Source: Prorocentrum cordatum (Eukaryota > Sar > Dinophyceae > Prorocentrales > Prorocentraceae). From it: a DNA stretch of 64,000 nucleotides. Where the stretch lies: NCBI GenBank assembly GCA_963575745.1, contig CAUYUJ010015018.1, positions 62,001 to 126,000 of the forward strand, read 5' to 3'. Under the pieces are notes generated by a model. That model did no database searches. It was not told the DNA's origin and saw nothing but the letters and a program-made list of their open reading frames with translations. The translations under genes were made by a program, and so were the position numbers. Every line of letters starts with the position of its first letter. The stretch's first letter is position 1. Below are positions 19,635 to 29,138 of this stretch, piece by piece.

Positions 19635-20466
19635 CTGACGCGCGTCGATGAGCAGCCCAGGGAGCCAGCAGAAGACAAGGAAGCAACAGCTGAGAAAGTT
19701 GAACGCTCAAGCAACATCCAAGCAGAAGCAGTTGAGAAGATTATTGGGGATGGTCGCCATATCACCTCTATAGAGCTACAGGTTGCACTGAAGGTTTTCA
19801 GTGCATGTGCCGTTGAGATTTGCGGTGGCACCGGGGACACTAGCACAGGTGATCTAACTTCTTTGCCCCGCGACTGCGTCGCAGAAGTCGCAGATCACAG
19901 TCTTGTCGGTTTTATGGCTCCTACACTGGACGTTTCGACCGAAGCTTCGGCTCTTTCTTAGCTTCGCACGGTTGATGTCTTCGAGGACGACGGTGTTTGG
20001 ATTATTCTAGACGAGGGTTCTAAGTCTTGCTCCACGGGACAGCTTGAGCTCTTAACGCAGAGGATAAATTAAAGAAAGTGGGCTTCTATCCTAAATGGTT
20101 CACAGACAGCGCAAGACGCGCAGCGGCATAGGAGCACAGGCAGGGAGTGAGCCGACAGGTAAGAAGAGATTCCCGTTTCGTATCGTTGCTTCTCGTGGCG
20201 CTGTGCTTGGGTGTCTCGAGTCGCAGCAGCTGAAAGATTCGGATCGCGCCCCTCTCTCGTTGTCTCCTCCTGCGCGGGCTTCCCTCGGTCTCGCGAAGGT
20301 CATTGCTAATGGTCGCGCTCTCTTGAGTCCGGAAGGCGAGGCAGAAATGCGTCGTCGTGCTCGTTCAGGTCTTCTTATCATTCGCCTTGATCAGCTTTAC
20401 CCAGAGCGCGTTGCGGAGCCCATTCGTCCGTTGCACATTTCGCATCTAAGCAGTGACCAGCCGTGA
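19635..20466 (+). pseudogene. aspartic protease-like domain of the copia element
   Basis: The frame open to TAG at 19959-19961 continues past it into VFEDDGVWIILDEGSKSC, where DEG (20010-20018) occupies the position expected for the catalytic D(S/T)G. After frame changes, DKLKKVGFYPKWFTDSARR (about 20062-20118) and the open frame 20095-20466 follow, with a flap and C-terminal-like stretch (RIVASRGAVLGCLESQQLKD). The protease would cleave the polyprotein. Stops and shifts make it inactive. Assignment rests on position and motif shape. Confidence 0.6.
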
Positions 20467-20913
20467 TGCACATCTCCGGCCGGCCGCGCTGCACCGCCTG
20501 CTGTCGCCGCGCCGCCTGCCGCCGTCAATCGCTCCAGCGACGACGGGATCACGCGTGCGCCTGCGCCCGTTGATCACTCCAGTGACGACGAGGACGCACG
20601 GGTCGCTGCCATGGCAGCTGGCGCTGGCGCTCGCCCCACGCCACAGGGCTCGAAGTTTGCTGCGATCGCGCTGGGCTTGGAGAACTTCGAGAACAACCCG
20701 AGGTGCTCGGGGCCGACGATACTGAGGGAGCACACCCGCCGTCACCATCGCTCCGGTCATGAGGTGACTACCAGGGGACGCGACGGCAATGCCACCATAG
20801 ACGCGCTCGTTGCTGCGGATGGGAACATGGCGAGGATCGGCATGCGTTGGTGGACGCCAGGGCTCTGGACGACCCGACTCGCACGCGCGCCGCATCGGTC
20901 ATCACCCGAATAG
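20467..20913 (+). pseudogene. protease-integrase spacer, first part
   Basis: A frame through 20520-20913 reads a duplicated acidic motif (VNRSSDDG then VDHSSDDE) followed by KFAAIALGLENFENNPRC. It is protein-like but matches nothing I recognise. Confidence 0.4.
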
Positions 20914-21113
20914 CTTGCGCAATTCAGTTGGGAATGAGCATTGCGCTGGCATCACTGAGTATGCGGGAAGATCTTTGGCGAAGAACACGTCTTCACTGGC
21001 TGTGTGCATTGTTGCCATTTGTCGTTATGGTCGGCATCGCTCTGTTGCTGTCAGTTATGGTGTTAAGAAGTTGTCGAAGCAGTACGACATCGAATGCAGT
21101 TCTGCACGCCTGA
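20847..21113 (+). CDS. small membrane-like ORF in the copia spacer
   Basis: 88 codons. Two hydrophobic stretches are visible: ITRIACAIQLGMSIALASLS (about residues 20-40) and CALLPFVVMVGIALLLSVMV (about residues 52-72). The second is long enough and uncharged enough to be a transmembrane helix. It overlaps the end of the previous spacer frame. It could be a separate product, part of a frameshifted polyprotein, or chance. Confidence 0.4.
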   Translation: MVDARALDDPTRTRAASVITRIACAIQLGMSIALASLSMREDLWRRTRLHWLCALLPFVVMVGIALLLSVMVLRSCRSSTTSNAVLHA

Positions 21114-21169
21114 GTCGACATGAGTGACCCAAATGTACTTGCAACGGAGAATGTGATGATTGCTGTCAC

Positions 21170-22801
21170 TTGTCCGACTGGGCCCGTGAGATGGCGGGTT
21201 CTGCGACCGACAATATGGTTTCGCTCTTGACTGAATCTTTCGAGAAGTTCAGTGCACCACCACCTCCAGTCCCTGGGCCGTTTACCAAGCGCAGACCCCG
21301 TGACGGGGCTGAGCTGGCCAGGAGGGGGGAGAAGAGATCTCGCGCATCATCGAGTGTGGTTGACGGAGTAGATGATAATGACGTGGCTACTGTCATCCGT
21401 GAACACATCAAAACGATCTGGCGTGAACGTCTCGGCGCTGGCTATACTGAGGCAGATTTCAAGACCATGATGAGGCGATATGTTGGGCGCGAGCTGCAGT
21501 TCCATTTGAAGATCTGCCACGAGGACAGGAGGCTGCCTGCAGATAATATGCGACTTGTACGTTATGCTCGTGTGCATGCAGAAACCGGTGCGTTGCCCAA
21601 ATCTGTTGGCGGTAGTATTCTTGCTGCTGCTTCGCCACCGCCCGTCGCCGCATCGCCTGCTGCCGCTGCATCCCCCCCTCCATGTCGGGCACGCGATTCG
21701 CAGGACGATGACGACGACGCGCCGAAGAAGAAGGCTCGCATGGGTAGCGCCAGCAAGTTGACGGGTCTGCCACCAGGCGAACCTGCACCTCTGGGCACGA
21801 TCGTTCGCCCTCCTGGAATGCCTCCCATGATGCCGCCACCAAAGCACAAGCCCGCTGTCCTCGCGCCGAGGCAGCCGGACGGACCGCCGCCTGCACGCAT
21901 TCACAGAGCCCCTCTGCCGCCTCCGCCACCGGAGCCGCCGCGCAGGGTAGAGCCGCCACCGCCACGACCACCGCCTCCGGCGAGCACTGTTGCCACCAGC
22001 AGCGACGACGAATCGAGCAGGACTCGTGGGTCTCGTTCAGGATCCCCGACTTCTCCTGTCGAGAGGGACCTGGCCACGGTGGGTGGTGAGCGGGCCGGAG
22101 ATCCAGTCGTGGACTTCGAGCCGATTGCAGCTGGCGCAGCTCAGCTGGGTTCGATGGTCGAGCACCGCAAGAAGAGAAACTTCATCGCGTACGTTGATCC
22201 TCGATCGTTCCCATCAGAGGGGTCGAAGGGCCGCGCGGGAGAGCAGGACATTGGGAAATTGGTGCGTGTGAACTGCCAAATTGATCCGCGCAACATTCAC
22301 ATCAAGTCCCCGCCGGCATGGTCTTCTGGGAAGAAGAGTTCTACGGGTCGCTCCAAGGACACCCAGTCCTGGAAGCGCATAGAAGATCGCGTTGCCATGA
22401 GTTCCCCCGTGGAACTTGAGGAGTTCGATCGAGTAGCGATTTTTGCGCAGCCTCCGGGGATCCGCGTTGACGGAACATCGAGCTTGCGCGCGCCACCGAA
22501 GCTGGACCAGCATGAGATGACTACCATGAATGCTCGATTGCGCAACATCAGTATGCAAGATGAGTTGTTATCTGCGTGTGTTGCCGAGCTGTCCGCGTCG
22601 GGCATGTCTGCTACCGACATGGAGATCGTCGTGGAGGTGATCAGGAACACCGATCCGCTTCGCGGACGAGTGGGGACCAACTTGGCCGGAGTGCTGCTCT
22701 ATGTCATCGGCATCATTCGCCTGCCCAGGCTCGAGCGACACGGTGGCGCGCCCAGATTGGGAGCCTTCGGTGGCAAAGGACATCGTCGAGCGCAATCCTG
22801 A
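21170..22801 (+). CDS. intact 543-codon ORF between protease and integrase
   Basis: The longest uninterrupted convincing frame of the element. Residues 1-150 look helical (WAREMAGSATDNMVSLLTES; VIREHIKTIWRERLGAGYTE). At about 185-195 an Asp run is followed by PKKKARM, a possible nuclear signal. Residues about 200-275 are Pro-rich (PPRRVEPPPPRPPPP). The C-terminal half is mixed and charged (HRKKRNFIAYVDPRSF; ELSASGMSATDMEIVVEVIR). No known catalytic motif is visible. Domains on either side need several frame changes to read, yet this one is open throughout. It may be a spacer of the polyprotein or an accessory protein. Confidence 0.6.
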   Translation: MSDWAREMAGSATDNMVSLLTESFEKFSAPPPPVPGPFTKRRPRDGAELARRGEKRSRASSSVVDGVDDNDVATVIREHIKTIWRERLGAGYTEADFKTMMRRYVGRELQFHLKICHEDRRLPADNMRLVRYARVHAETGALPKSVGGSILAAASPPPVAASPAAAASPPPCRARDSQDDDDDAPKKKARMGSASKLTGLPPGEPAPLGTIVRPPGMPPMMPPPKHKPAVLAPRQPDGPPPARIHRAPLPPPPPEPPRRVEPPPPRPPPPASTVATSSDDESSRTRGSRSGSPTSPVERDLATVGGERAGDPVVDFEPIAAGAAQLGSMVEHRKKRNFIAYVDPRSFPSEGSKGRAGEQDIGKLVRVNCQIDPRNIHIKSPPAWSSGKKSSTGRSKDTQSWKRIEDRVAMSSPVELEEFDRVAIFAQPPGIRVDGTSSLRAPPKLDQHEMTTMNARLRNISMQDELLSACVAELSASGMSATDMEIVVEVIRNTDPLRGRVGTNLAGVLLYVIGIIRLPRLERHGGAPRLGAFGGKGHRRAQS

Positions 22802-23220
22802 TCTCCTTGTCGCCTACACCTTCTCATCAAATCATCATGTGATGAGTGATGTTTTCTCTGGTTTGGCTCAAGATAATGGTCCTGTAACTGTTACGCTTGG
22901 TTCTGAGCCTGGTTGCTCAAGCCTCGAGGTTACTAGTGCGCTGAACTCAGACCTCGAGTCAGACGCGGACATCACGAGTCAGGAATTCCTCGGGTCCCTC
23001 AGAGAGTTATGTCAGACAGCTAGACTGGATAGACTTGCACTTACAGCTTTCCCCGCTGAACCCGCAGAGGAGGGAGTTCGAGACGATATGGGCTCGACCA
23101 TCGGTGATGACGACGTCGCTACAGTCTAGCAGGAACGCATGTGGGACGAGGAGGAATATATCCTGGAACAAATCAACCTACCTGGCGAGCCGAAACACGA
23201 AGGAAAGAGAAGGATAGCGT
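22802..23220 (+). pseudogene. spacer leading into integrase
   Basis: The frame 22701-23129 overlaps the end of the 543-codon ORF and continues it after a one-base shift (DIVERNPDLLVAYTFSSNH), with acidic stretches (NSDLESDADITSQEF). It ends at TAG 23127-23129, after which the same frame reads QERMWDEEEYILEQINLPGE, so the stop looks like a point mutation. Confidence 0.5.
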
Positions 23221-24190
23221 GGTTGCAGATCCCGCTCCGCAGAAGGATCGCCATTAGACGACTGCACCAACAGTTTGGTCATCTGCCTATAATCGTGTTC
23301 TCGTACAGCGGTTGAGAATCTCTAGGATGTCATCGGACTACATTGAAGCCGCCAAGAAATATCGATGTGAATCTTGCGAACATCACAAACCGCCAGCTCA
23401 GACTCACGAGGTTGCCTTACCCAAGAAGTTCTGCTTCACCCATGGAATCGGCATCGGCTGTCTAGAGGTGAAGGACAACACTGGAGAACGCTACGCCTTC
23501 TTGAACATAGTGTGCCAGGGTGCAACATTTCAGCGCGTGGTCTTTGTCAAGCAGGGAGGTGGTACGCCATCTTCGAGAGCATGCCTCACTGCACTCCAGC
23601 AACACTGGCGCGCGTGGGCAGGAAAGCCCAAAATAATGGTATTGGACCGCGGACTGCACAACAGAGGAGTGTTTCTGCAATGGATTAAGAGTCAAGGGAT
23701 CGACCTCCGCGACGCCGGAGTCGAGTCTCCCGAGCAGATAGGCCGCACCGAGAAACATGGTGGACTTTGGAAGAACATGCTCAAGAAGGTGGTACACGAC
23801 AAGAATGTTTACCGACTCGATGCAGCCATCCCTATTGAATCAGAGGTCGAAGACACGAAAAATGAGATTTCACGAGTTTGGCGGGTTTGCGCCTGCTCAA
23901 TGGTCACTCGGAAAGATGCCTCATGCCCCGGGGAGTCAATTCGACGACGAGGAAGTGTTCGACTCAGGTATGCTTGCGAATGTGGCAGAGGACGGAGCCG
24001 ACGAAATTTCTCGCCAGGCTGCGATCTTGGCGCTTGCCAGAAAAGCATTCGCAGAACACGACGTCGGGAGTGGGATGGCAATGGCCGCTCTCCGAAAGGC
24101 AACGCCACTAGCTGGATAATATCAAGTAGTCTGCTTTCGCAAGAGGCCAACCGACGGCGAGGATACCGCTAAGTGGAGCGCTGGCTCTCG
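23221..24190 (+). pseudogene. integrase of the copia element
   Basis: The zinc-binding HHCC part has His codons at 23265 and 23280 (LHQQFGHLP) and the pair CESC at 23366-23377, with a frame change between. The catalytic core follows in the frame of 23312-24172. The first Asp expected before CLEVKD is Gly (GIGIGCLEVKD); the second is intact in VLDRGLHNRG (23645); the Glu is intact in GRTEKHGG (23750), 35 codons later. After a frame change near 23870 the C-terminal part (GFAPAQWSLGKMPHAPGSQF, then AILALARKAFAEHDVGSGMA) is legible to 24119. Integrase would join the cDNA to the host genome; this copy lacks one catalytic residue and is frameshifted. Confidence 0.85.
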
Positions 24191-24879
24191 CATCGTTGGA
24201 TTCGATGGCAGGAACGCATGAGTTATCGAAGAGGGTGTACCTGTCTGCGTGGCTGTCGACAGGCTTCGACCGTGTACAGTTGTGGAAGCGTTGGCTTACC
24301 AATGTCTCTCTAAGCACCGTGACGGTGGTGTTGAGAGGCATGCACCTCCAGACGGGCAACAGCAGTCATTCGTGGACGAGCGACGCGAACCGCCAGAACC
24401 ACGGGCGCAAAAAGCATTCTGCGCAAGAACATCCTATGGCGACGGAAGAGCCGCTGGGGATCCCAGAAGACCCCGAGTTCATAGAGGAAGCATTTTGCCA
24501 AATGGAAGAAGATGAACTGTCAGATGGAATGATCGTTCCTGGGCCGCCCGCGTCGAGGTCGTCACAGGTGCCTCGAAGGCCCCTTCAGAGGTCGCTACTA
24601 GACGACGTTCCGCACGGCATGCAGAGTCGTTACGAAGTGATGCGAGGAAATGTCGAGAATGCCGATGGTAGTGCGGGAAGGGTTTTCGATTCTGTCTCGG
24701 AGCCAGCTCTCGAACCAGCGAACCCACTTCTTGAGGCCATGCGCAGGGCCGGAACATCAGGGCTGGGCATGGATCTTCTAGCTCGTAGAGAAGCTTCACT
24801 CGCTGTTAAGCCACATGAATCGCTCGTCGGATTCTTCAATGAACGCACCGTTCATAAGCCGCAATCTAGGAGAAGCTAA
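24191..24879 (+). pseudogene. integrase C-terminus and integrase-RT linker
   Basis: A short stretch near 24200-24290, legible in the frame of 24249-24515, reads VAVDRLRPCTVVEALAYQC, like the end of integrase. The frame 24196-24879 (227 codons) then gives an acidic, Pro- and Ser-containing linker (DPEFIEEAFCQMEEDELSDG; EPANPLLEAMRRAG) ending before reverse transcriptase. Confidence 0.6.
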
Positions 24880-25780
24880 AGAGTGCAACGAATCTGGTAT
24901 ACCATCGGGATGTGAGGACGTTAAAAGCGGCTTGCGACTGGCAAGACAAGACAAATAGGGAAAATGATGGATTTTCAACGCCGCCGTACTTATTGATTCC
25001 GTGGAACTGCAAATTCTCTTCGGCGAAGGATACCGTATGGTACCTACGCAATGCATTGATTGACAAGTATGAGTATCTCCGTAGACCAGGTGGACCTCCG
25101 GTTGCACCGCAGTACAAGAGTAGACTTGTCGTACGTGGAGATCTGGAAGAGTCGCTGATATCTGCGCGGATTCACCAACATGCGAACTCGAACGGCTAAG
25201 GTTGATCGCATCATGGGCTGCCGGTACAAAGAAGACACTCTCAAATGTGCCGACATTACATCTGCGTACTTCCAGGGGCAGGAAGCCGACCGCCTCATGC
25301 TGCTCAAGCCACCGCCCGACGGACTCGAAGGAGCACCGGTTGGTGGGGCTCCGATCGCGCGCACGTTTGTCTATGGCACGCGCGACGCAGGACGAGGTTT
25401 TGTGGAAGAAAATGTGCAGAGGGTTTGAAGCTCATGGTCTGAAGGAGAATATGTCATGCCTGCTTTGTTCAGTATTCACAATGACAAGAACGAGATCAAG
25501 TGTATGTTAGGTACACACGTGGATGACATACTGTGGGCTGCAGATGATGAAAGTCAGAGAGCCATCGAGTCGGCATTGACAGAATTTGATACTCGCGAGA
25601 TCAAGCCGGATAATTTCCTATTTCCGTTATTGCGGTTTAGAAGTTGTTCATGATGACGATTTCACGGTGAGTATCGCGGCCAACGACAATAGAGAAGATT
25701 GAGGCTGCATCCTATCCTAAGGAGCCCCCGTCACGAGAAAATGCAACCAGGGCGAGACAGCACAGCGTAGATCGGTCGTA
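24880..25780 (+). pseudogene. reverse transcriptase of the copia element
   Basis: Motifs appear in order across three frames: YKSRLVVRGDLEE (about 25110-25148), CADITSAYFQGQE (25246-25284, first catalytic Asp at 25252), FVYGTRDAGRGF (about 25366-25400), and GTHVDDILWAADD (25510-25548, the paired Asp codons at 25522 and 25525). The catalytic Asp triad is therefore intact although stops and frameshifts at about 25197, 25426 and 25650 break the frame. The enzyme would copy element RNA from the tRNA primer. Confidence 0.88.
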
Positions 25781-26662
25781 GGTGCTTTGTCATGGGTCAC
25801 GTCAGCGCAAGCATGAGCTATTGTATCGTGCGAGCAGACTGCAGACTGCAGTGTGTCACGCCAAGGTACTTCATCTCAGAGAAGCCAACCGTGCACCAGA
25901 AGAAGCAACTCAGTCCGCCGACCGCGGGTTCGTATTCACAGGTGGAGCTGTTAAGGGGAATCATGTTATGATAGTTTTCATCGTTACTGACGCCAGCTGG
26001 GCAGGAAACGAGGACATAGTCAAGGGTAGAGTCGAGCCTCTCAGGTCACGGAGTGCTTAGTTCAATGGACTCGCAGGGCCTGCATTCATCGAGGGGAACA
26101 GTGTTCATGCTCACCCTATATGTATATCTAGTAAAGTTATGCAACGAGTATGTACTTCTACACTACAAGCAGAGACCCTGGCTCGTTTATGGGGCGTAGA
26201 ATCTGGCGTGCGCATTCGCGCCGCCATCGCATATGCGCGTGGGATGCTTAGCGCAGGAAGGAAGCTGCCAACCAACTGGGAAGACACATCAGCCATGTCT
26301 GTGAGACACGTATGGATGACGGATTGCAAAAGCCTTGAGGAACATCTCATAGCACCAACTATGGGTAAGACAGAAGATGAGCGCTTGAGTATCGATTTGG
26401 GTAGTTAAGACAGGAAGTTTGGACGAATGGAATGGAACAAGTAGGGTTTTTACATCCACGCGTATGTTGTGATAAGATCCCATGGGTCGATACAAGTATT
26501 ATGGCTGTTGATTGTCTGACGAAGAATATGCCTACACACTTCTTTGTCATGGTTTTACGTACAAGCTCGTATGACGTAATTCCAGACCCTGAATCTATCT
26601 TAAAGAAGGTCAAGAAGCAACTGGCGAGGGCCAGGATGAATGCGATCCCATCGGGGAAGTGA
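25781..26662 (+). pseudogene. RNase H region of the copia element
   Basis: Begins after the RT connection (SVVGALSWVTSAQA near 25770). It contains VTDASWAGNEDIVKGRVEPL (Asp at 25989), then in another frame STLQAETLARLWGVESG (about 26151-26200) and HVWMTDCKSLEEHL (about 26307-26348), and in a third frame IMAVDCLTKNMPTHF (about 26500-26545). The coding end is TGA at 26660-26662. RNase H removes the RNA strand during cDNA synthesis. At least three frame changes or stops are present. Confidence 0.82.
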
Positions 26663-26792
26663 GTGACTGATTCCTGGCCGCCTTCGACTTGAGTAATCCC
26701 AACATTGGAATTCTTTTTTTCTGCCCTATAGGCTTACTGAGACCAGCGGTACTGCGCGGTCTGCCTGCTAGCTCGTAATAAAGTTTCACGGG
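26663..26792 (+). other. 3-prime untranslated part of the copia element
   Basis: Between the last coding frame and the right LTR. A polypurine tract is expected directly before the LTR, but the bases there (AAGTTTCACGGG) are not purine-only. Confidence 0.6.
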
Positions 26793-26893
26793 TGCGAGAT
26801 AGTGCGTGTGTCACGTGTGTATATGCACCACTCGCTGCCGTTTGACCTCTAGGGGCCCATTGTGCCATTGCGCGAAAACGCATCATAATCACA
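26793..26893 (+). repeat. right LTR of the copia element
   Basis: 101 bp, beginning TGCGAGATAGTGC and ending AATCACA, aligned throughout with the left LTR. Confidence 0.9.
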
Positions 26894-27219
26894 ACAATCC
26901 CCACGAACCCCCAAAAACCGCATTCATCAAGATGTCGGCGTCGAGAGCAGAACTTATCAGGAGGAGGATTGGTGCGGATCGAGGGGGGTCGATGATCAGG
27001 GGGGATCCAGCAGGGAGTCCAGGAGTGGCGCGTCGACCCGGGCACCCGGTACCGCGGCTTCCGGGCGGTCGTCGCGAGCTGCTGGCGCCAGCGGGTGCCC
27101 ATTGAGGCACCCGCGGAAGGGAGCGGAGGGGCGGGCGGGAGAGGGCCGCCGCGAAGAGGGCCGCGACGTCCGACGGTATGGTTTCTTCAATGCCAGCGTT
27201 CTGCACCGACGGTGGCCCC
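26894..27219. other. flank of the copia element, no clear gene
   Basis: ACAAT at 26894-26898 is the right copy of the probable target duplication. A frame from ATG 26931 to 27105 (MSASRAELIRRRIGADRGGS, then Gly/Pro/Arg-rich) is open but too short and biased to call. Confidence 0.45.
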
Positions 27220-27303
27220 TCCTCCGCCTCATCCTCCTCCTGCTCCTCCTCCTCCTCCTCCTCCTCCTCCTCCTCCTCCTCCTCCTCCTCCTCCTCCTCC
27301 TCC
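27220..27303. repeat. TCC microsatellite
   Basis: About 26 TCC triplets with a TGC near the start. Confidence 0.96.
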
Positions 27304-28056
27304 GGGTCCTGGGACCATCAACGATGCACCCGGGACGAAAAACAACGCCCTGGCAAAGGGTCAGGACCTCTGGGGCCACGCGTCCACAAAAAAAACATCG
27401 TCGGACGTGCTGGAAGGAGGAGGGGGAGGGCGCCTTCAGGAGAAGGGGCCTCAGATGAAGGCGTTCCCGAAGGTTTTCCGCCGCGTGCGGGCTCCCTGCA
27501 GGGCCCTTCCCGGCCCCCGGTAATCTTGCAGAAGTTTTGAGAACAACCGTGCACGGGCAAGAAGCGCATATAATGGCATCCAGATGTGTAGCCATTCGGA
27601 AAATGCATTAGTCACACCACGCTTTCCACTTGCACATTTGGAAACTATGGTTTCTTGTGTGCGCCAATTTTTTCCACGCACACGAATTCATGACCGCTGT
27701 CAATTGACAGCCTTCTTTAGGGAGGGGATGAAGGATGAGGAGGAGGAGGAGGAGGAGGAGGAAAGATGGCGAAGGGATGCGAAAGAGGCATACGTGTGAT
27801 CATGTATGGGTGGATCACATACAAGCGTATATCTACGGATGCGAACCTGTGCACCCATAATCATGACGTTGACCAGTGTCCCTTTCTGACGCCACTATTT
27901 CAGGTTGCTTGGTATGCCACGTCACGCACGTGGGTTCAATATCAAATAATTTCGTCGAACGTGATCAGAGCACTTGGATCCAAGGTCTAGAAACTCAGGC
28001 CAGTTCTGGCTCTAAGTTTCTTGGAAGCGTCTCACCGTAGTATGCGATATCAGATG
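27304..28056. other. spacer, no gene seen
   Basis: Includes a short GGA tract at 27735-27763. Composition becomes AT-richer from 27540 onward. No coding motif was found. Confidence 0.5.
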
Positions 28057-28241
28057 CTAGCTTTAAGTCGGGCGTGTCCCTCTACAGGAGGAAGATTGAA
28101 ACATCGTTTACATATAGCAAAAACAACAACCACAACAAAAACACACTCACACACACAAACCAAACAACAACAACAACAAAAAACGTACGGGATATATGTT
28201 TGACTATGCGTGACCATTTTGAAGTGTGTTTGGGGTATTTG

Positions 28242-28300
28242 TTATCCGTAAGGGCTTCGCCCCATGCCGCCGGCCCCCTGTCTCGGATAATGGGAGATGC
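28242..28300 (+). repeat. dispersed repeat family C, copy 1
   Basis: TTATCCGTAAGGGCTTCGCC, then GCCGCCGGCCCCCT and ATAATGGGA. Almost the same about 60 bp appears reversed at 61114-61173, with a shorter match at 31128. Confidence 0.75.
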
Positions 28301-28378
28301 AAAAGCTAAATCATGAGGTCTGGGCGCCGCCGTGAAGCAGTGTCGGGACCTGTTTGTTTTTCGACCCATCACCCTACG

Positions 28379-28820
28379 GATCTGCGCGAGGGGTGCCAAC
28401 GAATTTCAGAAATGTGGCAAATCCCTTACGTTTTGGGACCCTGACCCCGCCGATCTGCGTGAGGGGTGCCGCCGAATTTTAGAAATGTTTCAAATCCCCT
28501 ATGTTTTCGGACCCTGACCCTGTCGATCTGCGTGAGGGGTGCCACCGAATTTCAAAAATGTTGCAAATCGGACCCTGACCCCGCCGATCTGCGCGAGGGG
28601 TGCCAACGAATTTCAGAAATGTGGCAAATCCCTTACGTTTTTGGACCCTGACCCCGCCGATCTGCGTGAGGGGTGCCGCCGAATTTTAGAAATGTTGCAA
28701 ATCCCATATGTTTTTGACCCTGACCCCCTGCGTGAGGGGTGCCAACGAATTTCAGAAATGTGGCAAATCCCTTACGTTTTTGGACCCTGAGCCCGCCGAT
28801 CTGCATGAGGGGTGTCAATT
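28379..28820 (+). repeat. 73-bp tandem array with alternating subtypes
   Basis: Monomers start with GATCTGCGYGAGGGGTGCC at 28379, 28452, 28525, 28586, 28659 and 28798, plus one lacking the first bases near 28730. The period is 73 bp with one 12-bp deletion. Two subtypes alternate: one with AACGAATTTCAGAAATGTGG, the other with GCCGAATTTTAGAAATGTT. Confidence 0.92.
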
Positions 28821-28947
28821 TTTATCCACCCCAGCAATTCAGACAACACGCTCAGGGCGTGGTAAAAATGCCCGTTTTGGGCCTCCCCCCCTCGCGCGGT
28901 CCATCAACAAGGAACAGTAAGCAGCAAGAAGCAGAACTGTACCAGTG

Positions 28948-29069
28948 GAAACTGGAAGCTGCAACTGGCACAGGAAACTGCGAACCTTCGGCCTACAGCC
29001 TGGTGGCCGAAACTGGAAGCTGCAACTGGCACAGGAAACTGCGAACCTTCGGCCTACAGCCTGGTGGCC
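28948..29069 (+). repeat. perfect 61-bp tandem duplication
   Basis: 28948-29008 and 29009-29069 are identical, starting GAAACTGGAAGCTGCAACTG. Identity of the two copies points to a recent event. Confidence 0.95.
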
Positions 29070-29138
29070 CCACAAGGGGGCCGGCGGATTTTTCGACCAG
29101 AATCCCCCTGTAGAGGGTCATGCCCGACTTGATGCTGG

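Larger units (their letters stand above)
17216..26893 (+). mobile_element. Ty1/copia-type LTR retrotransposon, complete but decayed
   Basis: A 9.68-kb element bounded by near-identical direct repeats that begin TG and end CA. It has a primer binding site one base inside the left LTR and domains in the copia order: gag with zinc knuckle, protease, integrase, reverse transcriptase, RNase H. Flanking pentamers ACAAC and ACAAT fit a target site duplication with one change. Stops and frameshifts break nearly every domain, and the LTRs differ at about 7 positions plus one indel, so the copy is old and unlikely to move. The peptides resemble dinoflagellate copia elements (recalled, not searched). 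No clear polypurine tract was seen before the right LTR. Confidence 0.92.
28057..29138. mobile_element. non-autonomous inverted-repeat element 1
   Basis: The left end, CTAGCTTTAAGTCGGGCGTG then TCCCTCTACAGGAGG (28057-28098), matches the reverse complement of 29097-29138 (CCAGCATCAAGTCGGGCATG then ACCCTCTACAGGGGG). The ends match those of element 2 at 29578-29748. Inside are AC-rich sequence, a family C copy, a 73-bp tandem array and a 61-bp duplication, but no transposase. This looks like a MITE or other non-autonomous DNA transposon of about 1.08 kb. Confidence 0.65.

Noticed and set aside
22855-22875. TTTGGCTCAAG match to the spliced leader 3-prime end
   Set aside because: It lies in the copia coding frame (SGLAQDNG) and the upstream leader bases do not match.
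28379-28820. Possible CRISPR-like array
   Set aside because: The repeats are contiguous 73-bp monomers without unique spacers, in a eukaryotic repeat context. The same holds for the 99-bp satellite.
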